From: Apoderus coryli
Lineage: Eukaryota; Arthropoda; Insecta; Coleoptera; Attelabidae
Direction: 5' to 3'
DNA length: 64,000 nt
NCBI GenBank assembly: GCA_911728435.2
Contig: OU452209.1
Location: 14,118,869 to 14,182,868, forward strand
The notes beneath the pieces were generated by a model, which saw only the letters and a program-made list of their open reading frames with translations, was not told the origin of the DNA and made no database searches. Positions 48,518 to 59,534 of the stretch are shown one piece after another (within the stretch, counting starts at the first letter, position 1; every line of letters begins with the position of its first letter). The translations under genes and the position numbers were made by a program.

Positions 48518-48563
48518 CATGTCATACATGTTTCAAGACTAGACCAGTCCCATGATCAGTGGC
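48518..48563 (-). ncRNA. Decayed hammerhead-like motif, Penelope type
   Basis: The minus strand reads CTGATCA (G-to-C change in the core CTGATGA), stem II GGACT/AGTCT, then GAAAC and ATGTAT. The core change should abolish cleavage. Confidence 0.5.
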
Positions 48564-51355
48564 GAACAATCGTTAAATGAAAAGCTTTTAGATAGAAACA
48601 TACTTTTGACTAAATATTTCACGTAGACAATGTGGCAAAGATGTAACAAGATTGTTGTAGATCTTATAATACCTATAATAAAAAAATTATCAGTGCTACC
48701 TATATTATATTAGGTATACCTATTATAATAGTCTGTCTCTTCATCAGGTATAAGTTCCACTTTATCGGTTTAGGTACTTAAATTTTACTTCTTTTTAATG
48801 TTTCTTCGGGTAAATAATAAGTTCGGTAGGAATAGGGCTTTGGGTATGAAACAAAAAAGATAGAAAATAGAAATTTGATATAGGGGTAGTTCTAAGCATT
48901 TACAAGTTTGTGACGTGTAGCGATTTTCGATGCCGCCCCCGGAGGTATACATGAGGGCGGCGCAATGCCGTTTTAAATATCTCGTTTCGCTTTCTTGGAA
49001 AATAAAAAATTATAACTGATAACTGAAACTTAGTACTTAATACGTGGGCGTAAGAGGTAAGCTCACTTCACAGGTCTCTATTAATGAAAGAAAGTTAACA
49101 TTTTGAGCATCTGCGTAAAATTAAATGTATCCGTTTGGTGGGTAGTTTTGATTACAATAAGTCGGTGCCAAGCCCAAGCCCGAAACAAAATAAATCTATA
49201 TTTACCTACTACCTATTTGGCTTGGTACCGACTATTATGTGCATTGTTGTCTTTTGAATGATATTTGTATTTTGTTATTTTTCGTATTTTTTATTAGTTC
49301 TTTTGACAGCTCTGGTGTCATCAATACACCTGTATCCCGAATTGCACCAAATTGCGATGCTATTGAACAAGCATATAATCCTAAATATAATATTCTTTTT
49401 GAACTACCTGTATCTCGAAAACCAAGCCGTAGCGAACCCATGTACATATGAAATTTGTATCTTAAAATTAGTCAAAGAATCACCCTTTAAAGTTTGTACA
49501 AGTACTTATGCAACACCCTGTATACATAGATACTTTGATTTGCAATTTGCAAATCTGTCAAACTAGGTAATGCTGTTTTTTTTTTATTTACTTTCAAATA
49601 TGGTGTTATGTAATTGTATTCAAATTAAATGTTTGGGGATGATATTTACGAGTTTTATTTTTTTATATAGAGAAACTGTTATTCAGTTTTTAAGGATCAA
49701 TCTGAAGCAGACGATTGTACTTGTTAAAACATGAAAAAAGTTATTGTCGTGATACTTTTAACACCCTGTTGGTGGGTTTTTAAAGCTTTTTACGAAACGT
49801 GTTAACAATACAATCTACATAAATCGTTAGTTTTTTAAAGTTTTATGATCATTGCACAAAAACCAATATTAGGGAGGCTGTAAGTTTTTTTTCAAATCGG
49901 CGTTGCAGAATTTGAACCTAATTGTGATAATTGTGTTATTTTACTAGTATAGATATTTTTGAGTAAATTAATTCGGTTATAATCGATGAGTAGAATCTTT
50001 GGAGTTAAATACATTTCACAAAAACCCTGAACCATATTTCTCAATAGATTTAAATTTTCATTAAAAACAGATTAAAAATTCTAATTTTTTACATCCTGCA
50101 TTTCGAAACCGTATTTTTTTAAATAATTATTGTCATGCTGGAAATTTCAAACCTTATTTACTTCAGCAACTTGTAAAAAGCACAGCGTTTTTAATATTAA
50201 CATTTCTTAAAATCGATATTAAGCGATAACGATGACTTTCTATCAATATCACAGAAGGATACAATTATTACGTATATAATTTGTTAGATTTTACATCTCC
50301 GAATTGAAACACACGCTAAAATGTGCATAAAAAAGTTAGGGTAGCATTTCACGCCTTTATGCCCCTTTAATTTACCCGCCTCTGAGATTTATTTTTTCAT
50401 AATGTTAACGACAAGTTGAATCTGCTGTTTGAGTTTGATCCTTAAAACTGAATCAGGTAATAACCGGAAGTCCTATCTATAACGCCAAATTTCGTTAATT
50501 TAAATATAACTTTTTGATGCATCCTTATATCCGAAATTTAAAATTAAATGACTAAAAGAATATTATTTTAGTCATTTAAAATTATTGTCTAAAACATTTA
50601 ATGAATCAGCCCTGTATATTTATACTATTATAGTAATTTCTTTTATTTTCGTCCATACACATTAATCTTTGCGTAGATAGGTATACGGATACCATATAAT
50701 TTTAAACAAAAACACTGCTGCACAGTAGTACATATATGATACCTATAATATAAAAACAAACTCCCACCTCGTAGGGGAAAGTATACTCGTCCTTGTCTAA
50801 CATTGCCCATATGATTATTTTATTTCAACACAATACATATAACGCCATCTACAATTTCCATGGTTGCATGTTTTTCTAATAGATGTAGCTCGTGTCGAGA
50901 CAGTTTCAATTTTTGTTTTATTTCCCATATACGCTGACTATCTATTGTGTAGATTAATCTTTGGCTCAGGTAAACCTAGGTTAAAAAGAAAAAAAAAAAA
51001 GAAATACAAAGTGTATGTTCCTCATCCCACCCATTTATTTAGTCCGCATCCTATGTTCGCAAAGTCGGATATTTCATTTTATAATATTTAGGTAGTTGTT
51101 TCCCATGTGAAGTTGTGTTAAAGGTCCCTTCGAAAAATTATAAAATAGAGATGAAGTTTAGAATTCACATAATTCTTACATAGCAGCCAAAATAACACAG
51201 GATCTAAAAAATAACCAACAATAACGAAAATCAGGAGCAGAGAAAACGTAATCTCATCTATATCTACAGAGTGGTCAAAAATTAATTGAAACCTGTAGGT
51301 AGGTAGGTTCAAAATGAGTGCGTCTGTCCCACAGAAATCTTATATTATATATATA
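48564..51355. other. No supported gene
   Basis: AT-rich. Isolated Tc1/mariner-type ends (AACACCCTGTATAC at about 49510, AACACCCTGTTGG at about 49761). A paired plus/minus frame at 49235-49451 is a reading-frame shadow, not a gene. 48900-48980 is a small GC-richer patch without motif. Confidence 0.55.
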
Positions 51356-52226
51356 AAATTAAGAGGATTTCATGTCCGTAAATATAATAAATGAAAATAA
51401 TTTCGTGGCAAAGCGGACTAAAATGTTGGCTTTACCTACACAAGGAATTTTGTTTAATTTAGCAGGGCCCCAGTCTAATTCGATAGAAACCAGACCGAGG
51501 CATGGGTCGACAGGTACTGACGAATTCGTTTCGCTCTTGTTATGAGCTCGTCAGAGCACCATAGTCGCTGCCCATCACAAATATCGGCCTGCATTTAAGC
51601 ACAATAGGATATACAACAGTAGACACATGTAAACACATATCATCTACATGTACATAGTAATGCACATCCCATACCATGCAGAGGCCGAACAAACTCAATG
51701 TATAGGTAAAACCAGTCGTATAAATAGAAATAAATATAAATAAAAATAGTATGAACACAAAACGCTAGCAGGAGACCATTTTATCCTTCTGCCAGCATCT
51801 CCCAAATATTTGGGTTTCAGCAATGCTCGGACGGTGGTCTCCAAGCGTTCTGCCGTCGATGTTTAATGCCAAATAATGAAAAATTAAGAGGATTTCATGT
51901 CCGTAAATATAATAAATGAAAATAATTTCGTGGCAAAGCGGGTATGGGATGTGCATTACTATGTACATGTAGATGATATGTGTTTACATGTGTCTACTGT
52001 TGTATATCCTATTGTGCTTAAATGCAGGCCGATATTTGTGATGGGCAGCGACTATGGTGCTCTGACGAGCTCATAACAAGAGCGAAACGAATTCGTCAGT
52101 ACCTGTCGACCCATGCCTCGGTCTGGTTTCTATCGAATTAGACTGGGGCCCTGCTAAATTAAACAAAATTCCTTGTGTAGGTAAAGCCAACATTTTAGTC
52201 CGCTTTGCCACGAAATTATTTTCATT

Positions 52227-52234
<8 letters not shown>
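51356..52234. repeat. Long inverted duplication with 294-bp arms
   Basis: Arms 51382-51675 and 51941-52234 appear perfectly complementary. The 265-bp spacer has unique sequence 51676-51880 and then, at 51881-51941, an exact 61-bp direct copy of 51356-51416 (the outer end of the left arm). The structure is S, unique, start of S, reverse complement of S. Both outer ends lie against AT-dinucleotide tracts. No protein motif is recognisable; short frames inside mirror each other. Confidence 0.92.

Positions 52235-52258
<24 letters not shown>
52231..52258 (+). repeat. (AT)n microsatellite at the arm end
   Basis: Pure AT dinucleotides directly after the right arm of the inverted duplication. Confidence 0.95.
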
Positions 52259-52263
<5 letters not shown>

Positions 52264-52310
52264 CAAACAAAGATATTCAACTAAGTTGACAGAGTATAGT
52301 ATATCACCGA

Positions 52311-52548
52311 TATACAAAGAAAAATGAAAATAAACTAACTTGTACGAATCAAAAAAATCTCGTGACACAAGCTGGATTTGAACCAACATCTCCCAATTGC
52401 CGGTCAGGTGTTTTAACCAATTAAACTATCGTGGCACATGAATGAAAACACCTGACCGGCAATTGGGAGATGTTGGTTCAAATCCAGCTTGTGTCACGAG
52501 ATTTTTTTGATTCGTACAAGTTAGTTTATTTTCATTTTTCTTTGTATA
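52311..52548. repeat. Second inverted duplication, 104-bp arms, tRNA-derived
   Basis: Arms 52311-52414 and 52445-52548 appear perfectly complementary around a 30-base loop. An (AT)n tract follows at about 52544-52572. The arms contain part of a tRNA-like sequence. Confidence 0.92.
52362..52437 (-). repeat. tRNA-like SINE head inside the palindrome
   Basis: The minus strand can fold as a tRNA: acceptor GTGCCAC/GTGTCAC with one mismatch, box A-like AGTTTAATTGGTTAAAACA, anticodon stem CCTGA/TTGGG with loop CCGGCAA (GGC at the anticodon position), and box B GGTTCAAATCC. C instead of T before the anticodon and two extra bases after the T-arm argue against a working tRNA. Confidence 0.65.
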
Positions 52549-52974
52549 TATATATATATATATATATATATACTCTAGAATGATAATCCCGTAGTACAAA
52601 AATGTAACCAAAAGTGTAGAGCTGTCCATAATGCGCATGATCACCAGTAACTTATTTTTCAACAGGACCGGCTTTGATTAAATGTAATATTACTGTTATA
52701 GGTATACCTATTTAAAATTAAATTTTACCATTTGGTAACATTCAAATAAAAAAATGGAATAAAGGAATAAAGGAATTTAAGAAATAAAAAATTACATTAA
52801 ATATCTAAATACTTTATTGTCTAACAGGTACAACCCAATAATAATAAATCTAAGCAGAAACGAGAAATAAGTAAAAATTATAATACTGGAAAATATCTTA
52901 AGGACTTGAGCATTCTAATTATTTATTTTATTATTATATAATATTTGTTTGTTTATACAACCACCTTAGGCGTC
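52549..52974. other. No gene; 3' flank of the THAP locus
   Basis: AT-rich. A minus-strand AATAAA at about 52813-52818 is a plausible polyadenylation signal for the THAP locus. Confidence 0.55.
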
Positions 52975-53630
52975 TTACCTCTCTACAGCCTTCAAAGAAG
53001 GGGTGCAAGAAACAGTGACTTCACAAATATTTTCCGTGTCCATGTAAACCACTTCCATATCATCCGTACTACTCCCAATAGTATTTTGTGACAAAACATG
53101 GTTGGTAGAACTTTTATTCTCAGCAATTTCATGGAGGACTCTATAATTAAGTATATTCCAGTTTAACAACAGAATTCAAACGAACTTTGTATACCTACAC
53201 AACGTAGGAAATATATTCTTGACATACATATCATGCATTTTTGACAGACTGCTTTTAAGTAAACAGTGTCTTGATATCAAACGATTAAGAATTTAACTTC
53301 CACTCTCATTTACATAATCTCTTCTTATAATAACAAAAGTTTGGGAACTGCATCGGGTACGAGGGTGATCCTCTTGCCGTCTTCTCTACAAATGATATCT
53401 TCTGCAGCGAAATGCTTACTGCATATGACAGTCCCATCACATACATTTTCTGTACTAGGATCCCAATGCCCGCATACAAACATCATGTCTTTTTTTTTGT
53501 CAAGCTAAAAATGAGTATCATGTATTGACTCAAACTGAGACTGTTAGAAACCCGAAACAATAACTTACTGAAAATATTTAATACCAGGAATGAGACCTTC
53601 ATTTTTACACCACAACACTATACACCTCAT
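52975..53630 (-). CDS. Small THAP zinc-finger gene or pseudogene, three exons
   Basis: Minus exon 1, 53569-53630, MRCIVLWCKNEGLIPGIKYF; exon 2, about 53335-53504, with KKKDMMFVCGHWDPSTENV, VICSKHFAAEDIICR and LVPDAVPKL; exon 3, 52975-53140, VLHEIAENKSSTNHVLSQ and on to LKAVER. Together they carry the THAP C-x4-C plus C-x2-H ligands and the DAVPKL end motif; THAP domains bind DNA through this zinc site. The exon 1 GTAAGT donor leaves phase 2, but exon 2 reads THAP sequence in phase 0: an A9 run at its start would need one more A. The exon 2 to 3 donor (GTTATT) is weak though in phase. About 125 aa in all. It is either a decaying gene or one whose homopolymer is miscounted. Confidence 0.6.
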
Positions 53631-54115
53631 TGTTTGTTAAATAAACGAACTAAAACCAAAATAACAAATATTAAAAACAATTTTAATCACAAATAGGTAT
53701 ATCTATCAACGATTAAAATATACCACGAATAAAACCAGAATTCAATTATAAAACCTATCTGAATTGTTGTGAAGCCGACTCTGACAGATATTCCCACTAC
53801 GCGAAACGTCATTTGCGAAAAAAATTTTTCGTTCATATTGCTGAAAACTAAACAGTATGCAATTTTACCGATAACATTTAATTATTTGATTTTGTCAAGC
53901 AGTTTCGTATGACGCAACATATAGATTTATTTATGAAACAGATATGTCGCATAACTTCTATAAGGCGAACGACAAAATAGTTTTAAATATGGCAGCTCTG
54001 TACTGAAAATCAGTTACTGAGGAGCATGCGTAGTTCGTGAAAACTCTGCATACCCGTTACACTTTTTGGTATTCGGCTGGATTTAATTAGCATTCTAGAG
54101 TACATATATAATATA
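53631..54115. other. Upstream of the THAP locus; no gene seen
   Basis: Should include its promoter. AT-rich with no motif I can name. Confidence 0.5.
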
Positions 54116-54345
54116 AGATTTCTATGGTCTGTCCCGGACCGTCCACAGTGAGGTTCTGAACTTTTGTCTTCATCTTCCAGTCTACCTGGTCTCCCGAACT
54201 ATATGAAGAGGAGTTAAATCCAGGCGTACTTCCATAGCTGCTGTCAGTGAGTTGGATAATGCACCAGTAATAGCCAAGCAACCTTGTCTCTGCAAAGCTT
54301 TCGTCCACCAAGCAACAGCTTGAATTGCCACCAGTAGTCACAATT
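54116..54345 (-). mobile_element. Non-LTR retrotransposon fragment
   Basis: The minus strand in one frame reads WWTKALQRQGCLAITGALSN and LTAAMEVRLDLTPLHIV. This is the LQRLACLAITGAM / TAALEVLL.LPPLHL block after the RT in R1/Jockey-type elements. The longer 84-codon frame over it is a shadow. Confidence 0.72.
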
Positions 54346-55684
54346 GACTTCCTACTCTGTCTTCGACACTTGGATTTTTCTACGTATCTCTGAGTTGATT
54401 TACAATTCTGCCCATGATACTAAAAGGTTGATCACCCTGTATATATACGAGAAGAAGTAAACTCTCCACATGGATATCCTGATGATACCAACACAGCGTA
54501 ACTATGGGCAAGTGATGGTCTCTCCTGCCGTCCATCGCACAACACAATCAGTACCAACGCGACCGAGGTGCGAATCAAGTCGCCGTAGAATTATTATTAG
54601 TAAAAATAACGCTAAATAATTGTTTGCATTATTTATTTCATCATTTTTGTTTAGCGATAATGGACTTACATGGCTTGCTGCTTTGTTTTTTATTTAATAA
54701 TTTAGCGATGTGAGTTTCCGGTTGACGGGAAGGGTCTTTATCGATAAAGAACAAAGTAAATAAAAGGGGGTGGAAATAACACGTTTCTACGGCACTCTAT
54801 TTCATAATCATTAAATAGTTACGTTTGTTTGATTGATAATAATAGATTTACTCGTGCCTATATGTAACAGTTTGGTGACCAAATAAATCATAGTTTTAGT
54901 GTCCTATAATGTTGTTTGGATACTTTTTGTTGTGAAGTTTTATTTATCGAAAAACTGGTAAGTGATTCTTGTAAACAACTATTTCGTTTCTCAAATATTT
55001 GATGTCTTCACTAGTATTTGTTCCTTGTTGTGGTTTTATAGGTATTATACATTGTTCTAGATTTATTTTTATTATTTTAATTTTCACGGGAAATAATGAT
55101 TGTGTTTTAGTTTTGTGTAATAACTAGGTAGATGGTGGGTAATTTTGTAATACAATAACAAAATTATATTTGGTGCGCTTTCAGTTTCATTGGGAAAGAC
55201 GAGTTATTGTTATGCTATTTATACAAAAGAAGAGGAAAAGTTAATAGATGTTTTGTTGGGTAAACAAATTTCGAAGCACCTTCAATAATACAGGGTAATA
55301 AATCCGTTGGATAAGTAAGAAAAAAACAAAATTTTGACAAAACTCGATTTTATTATTCAACATAGTTGGACGAGTATATTGCGTCAACATTGGACTTAAA
55401 TTTGCAATGCCTATTAATAAGTAATAATTTTATGTATAAAGTTGTCCTTGTATATTATTGAATATTTCAATCCCTTCTTCAATTTTAAGCAAAAATTGTA
55501 GTACAAATCATGTACCTTAATTCAAGCGTTCCCGACTCAATGAGTTTTGATTTGGGAACGTTACTACGTAAATCAATAACTTTCAACTTCGATTTAATCG
55601 CACCTGTAAATGATAACTTGTCAATCGTCACAATTAACGCGCAAAATGGCACCTTTAAATGAAACCGAAGGCGTCTAAATTTTA
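54346..55684. other. No supported gene
   Basis: Mostly AT-rich. A strong GTAAGT donor follows AAAAACTG at about 54958, so 54840-54958 could be an untranslated exon on the plus strand, unproven. TACAGGGTAATAAATCC at 55290 resembles a transposon end. Confidence 0.5.
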
Positions 55685-56345
55685 ATGATGATAGGGTTAG
55701 GTGCTAGAACGCATAATTTTACGGAAGTAGTGAATTTATTTAACGAACTGCATCTCGACCGGGATTTAATTCCCATGTCTAGAGTTTCGAGAACTTTGAG
55801 TCGTTTTCGTGAGACTGGCAGTGTCAAAGATAGACCTAAAATCCGAAGGCTACTAGTAACAGTGACAAACGAAGAATTCTTTGGATGTAATATTAGATTT
55901 GGTGGAGAATCTGAAAGCTTAGACACAACAATTGGCATTAAATCACAACATTAATCGATATTCAATGCAAAAGTTTGCCAAGGGAGAAAAATTTCGTTGC
56001 TTTAAGATCTGTCTACTGTAAGAATTAAGTGAAGACGATTTTGATCGCAGGATCGAGTTCTGCGAAGTTCTAAATCAAACGTTTCCTGGTAGATGGATAT
56101 GGCGGAGAGGAACGATTGAATGGCCAGCTAATTTTCACGATATGACCCCTTTGACTTTTTCTTGTCGAAATCGATATTCAAAATTTAATTTACAAAAATA
56201 GACCCCAAAACGTGGAAGAGTTGCAAGCTCGGATTCATAATATTTGTCAAAATGCTCTTGTAAATACACTACAAAATTTTTTTAAGCTTCATTCATTTTT
56301 GTCAAGAGGTTAATGGAGAACATTTTAAATACCTTATGAAATAAG
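55685..56345 (+). mobile_element. Internally deleted Tc1/mariner-superfamily transposase
   Basis: N-terminal HTH frame 55685-55954: THNFTEVVNLFNELHLDRD, SRVSRTLSRFRETGSVKDRP. Then EKFRCFKIC and ELSEDDFDRRIEFCEVLNQT, and after a large internal deletion FPGRWIWRRGTIEWPA and broken C-terminal sequence (PKRGRVASSDS, KCSCKYTTKFF). The N-terminus and the WPARSPDLTPLDFFLW region (here decayed) define a DDE transposase group common in insects. No catalytic Asp survives clearly. Confidence 0.85.
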
Positions 56346-56925
56346 AATAAAATGGACTGTATCGTTCTTTCAAAATTATCGTAATTGAACAAAAAAACTA
56401 GTCATGTGGCAACTGTAATTTTAGAGGAACGTAGAACGGTGAATTTTAATTGCTATACATCAATTTAATTGCCGGAAACCTTTGAATTTATTCATTTCAA
56501 ATCATTTTTCATCAAGACAATGCGAGCGCTGACACGTCTCGACAAACAAAGGGCAGTTTGAACGTTCAAAACGTCAAATTGATGGCTCACCTCCTGAACT
56601 GTCTCAAGAATAAACTGCCCGGACAATAATAATTATCATCAAAATAAGTCTCAAGATTTTACTAGCGATTTTGAAATATAGTGGAACTACAAGAAGCCAA
56701 AAAATAACTGCAAAAGGGGTTAGAAGGCAGTAAAACTGATTTTGATATTCTAACCCGTACGGAAAAATTCACACTTTATACTACTACATATATAACAGTT
56801 CCCGAAAACTTACAATTAACTAAATCTATTTGAACTGCAACGAATACAAAGAAAGAAAAACAACAAAAGAAAACAAAATTAAAATAAAATTAAATTTGAA
56901 ATCATAACCACTACACAATTTGAAA
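56346..56925. other. No supported gene
   Basis: Contains a decayed transposase-like trace near 56500-56560 (HHFSSRQCER and similar) and AT-rich filler. Confidence 0.5.
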
Positions 56926-56929
56926 ATTA

Positions 56930-57215
56930 AACCAAATTTAATAGTTTTCTTCTAAGAAGTACACGAAACGTTGTTATTTTATAAGTCTTAAAATTGTGAG
57001 GAATTCCATTGTAGATGCTATAGACGTTATAGGAAAAGGATCGCTCGAATAACAAGGTGCGGAGGAGGAGGAGACAATAAACCCCTAAACCTCAGATTAA
57101 GATTGTGTACATCAGACCTAAACCCATTGAGATATAAGGAGACGCTATAAGCATTATTTTACATTGTACAGAAACGGGTGCATTGGGTTGTATATATATG
57201 GCGGATTCTCCAGAG
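56930..57215 (-). mobile_element. Non-LTR C-terminal fragment
   Basis: The minus strand reads YLNGFRSDVHNLNLRFRGLL and HLVIRAILFL, the same block as YRTDVHNLNFRRKSLITV at 17361-17757. Stops follow. Confidence 0.72.
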
Positions 57216-57489
57216 CCGGACTAACTTTTTTTGTTGACGTTTTTGTTCTTTAATTTACAGCTTGGGTTTATACTGTATTTTGAAATGTTAAGCAGTGTAC
57301 AAAATACTTAAATATAGGTAAATATTGATATTTGATACCTAAATCCAGGAATAGAAGACGTTAGTACTTTATAAATTATATATTAATACTCCTTAAACAA
57401 AACAATTGTATTTAAATGTTGCGCTATGCTTATCCACTTTATTTTTACTTAAATAATACATCCTGGTATTAACATATTTAGTCGCAATA

Positions 57490-57960
57490 GATTTGATCAG
57501 TAAATGTATATGGTTATCAAACACTGATTTGATAAAAACCGTGCACAACTAAATTAGGAAAAATATTACTATTTACAAATTCTTTTAAAACAAGGTTTAT
57601 TATGAATCCTGCGGACAACTTTTCATTAGTAGCTACTACATGATTTTTTATGATCTTTTCGGATTGGAAGCAAACGTCTAAAACATCTTTTGAAGGAATT
57701 TGTAAATCATTTTTTTGCCTTCATTTTAATAAAAGAATAACACTTATTAATGCATCTCGACATTCTCTGCAAATAATTTGCTTCTTTAAACTAAAAACAA
57801 CAAATCCAGCAATATAAACAATACTGAATTTCTAAAATTCAGAAAATGGTCCAGGAAGATAATCATGATCTGGATAAATTATATTTGTGTACATTTCTCG
57901 TTGGTATCCAATTAATTCGAGACACATATTCTGTCGAGATATGTCTACGAGCAGGATCTT
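57490..57960 (-). mobile_element. P-element/THAP9-like transposase C-terminal fragment
   Basis: The minus strand reads VYIAGFVVFSLKKQIICREC then RDALISVILLLK, LQIPSKDVLDVCFQSEKIIK and FIINLVLKEFVNSNIFPNL. The YIAGYVV...KC..C block with a following SKDV helix is the C-terminal region of P-element and THAP9-like transposases. Upstream YPDHDYLPGPFSEF is in the right place, with one stop between. No catalytic core seen. Confidence 0.72.
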
Positions 57961-58479
57961 TAGGAAATCTAAAAACCAGAATATGTTTTTAACACACATT
58001 TAGGGGTCTTTTTTGCTAGAAAGTGATGAAAAAGTAGAGTTTGAGAGTAGAAATCAAGTAAAAGAATTTGTAAAAAAATAAATAAACTACAATGCACGTA
58101 TCAATTGTTCAGTGTAGAAAGAGAATGCTACCAGACTCCTATAATAATGTGTTTTAATAAGTTCGCCTAAAAAAACCCTAAATACGTCCATGTGCAATGT
58201 TTACAATATTTGGTACATACCTATGAAACGTTATTCCTGATATTTTCTGGTCGATTTCACTTCTACTACTGCAACTACGCACAGCACAGGACACCATTAT
58301 AGTATATTGTCAAATAACCGTCCAAAAAAACACGAAAAACTTAAGTAAACTTGTAAAATACTCGTAAATAACACTATAAACTTGAAAGCACGACAAATGA
58401 TATATATCGTATACCAATATGGCGTACCTGCACCCGCTTTTGGCAACGTTAGAGCGTCTCCCCCCACCTCAATGCCTAA

Positions 58480-59165
58480 ACCTAATCTTTTCGAACAAAT
58501 CTGGTGGATGCCCGTCAAGCAGTAAATTGTGATAAAAGCATGCAGCGTGATGAAATCGTCTATCTTTCATAGAAAGCCATTTTGCACTAACCAATTTGTG
58601 GCTTATTGGATCATATTTTCTAATTCCGTATACATACCTTAAACAGGACTTTTGTATACGCTGAATACGATCTTGATCTGACTTCAACAAACAAGGACCA
58701 TACACAATATCACAATAATTGAAGTCACTTAGCACAAGAGTGTCTGTTAATTTTATTTTTAAATCCGTTGTAAGACAATGTCTGTGCGGATATAACATTT
58801 TCAATGTAGAATATGCTTTACTTATACATTTAGTTATGTGACCCGTAAAGCGCAGATCCGTGTCCATTTCAATCCCTAAATTCCTCGCTGACTGACAAAA
58901 TGCGATGGGCGTACCATCAATGTCAACCCTAAGACCCTGTTCCACGAATGCCCTGCTTCTACCAAAAGCCAATATCTTTGTCTTAGATGGATTAATTTTT
59001 AATTGGTGTGCACTGGACCAAGTTATAAGAGAAGTTAAGTCTTGTTTTATTTGATTTGAAGCAACAGAGATATCATGAAAATCTCAGCTGACTGTCATCA
59101 GCGTACATATAGGGACTACAAAAATTAAGACAGCTTGGAAGGTTGTCGTTGTCAATATGTGTAAA
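58480..59165 (-). mobile_element. Jockey/CR1-like reverse transcriptase, 3' half
   Basis: Catalytic MYADDSQL lies near 59090-59110, followed by a one-base frameshift and LITWSSAHQLKINPSKTKI; then the frame 58469-58972: NLGIEMDTDLRFTGHITKCI, DFNYCDIVYGPCL, RIQRIQKSCLRYVYGIRKYD and KWLSMKDRRFHHAACFYHNL. It ends abruptly near 58490. The 5' part is missing. Confidence 0.88.
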
Positions 59166-59206
59166 CTAACAGAGGTATTTCTGTATTCAGCAATTATTTT
59201 TTTTCA

Positions 59207-59330
59207 GGAATACCGCAAGGCTCTATTTTGGATCCTGTATTGTTCTCCATGTATACCATAACTTTTCCATCAAGTCTTGAATATTGTGAAAGTTACAAGG
59301 TTCAAGGTCGTCAATTCAAATATTTACTTT
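59207..59330 (+). mobile_element. Non-LTR fragment on the opposite strand
   Basis: The plus strand reads GIPQGSILDPVLFSMY, the RT motif preceding the catalytic block. It abuts the minus-strand element head to head. Confidence 0.72.
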
Positions 59331-59534
59331 AAAAAATAATGTCTCTGTGAATCGTTCTACATTTAGTGTTTTTCTTTTTTAAAATTAATACAGGATACAC
59401 AAAGTATAGATGAAATTTTACGTAGAATACAAAACTGTAATAATATATAGGGTGTTCCATTTGAAATAAGCAAGTTGACACCTACTTCTGGTACAACCGG
59501 AAGTGTCAATAACTTATAAGTATTTAGTTTTCTA

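Noticed and set aside
49235..49451. Overlapping 70-codon frames on both strands
   Set aside because: They mirror each other almost base for base, show no motif, and sit in AT-rich DNA.
52362..52437. Functional tRNA gene with GGC anticodon
   Set aside because: C precedes the anticodon, the acceptor stem has a mismatch, and two extra bases follow the T-arm; better read as a SINE head.
54087..54341. 84-codon minus frame that looks like a small Ser/Gly-rich protein
   Set aside because: Another frame on the same strand reads a known non-LTR block (ACLAITGAL-type), so this frame is a shadow of a retroelement.
54840..54958. Untranslated exon ending in a strong GTAAGT donor
   Set aside because: A single good donor is not enough in 64 kb; no coding or acceptor partner found.
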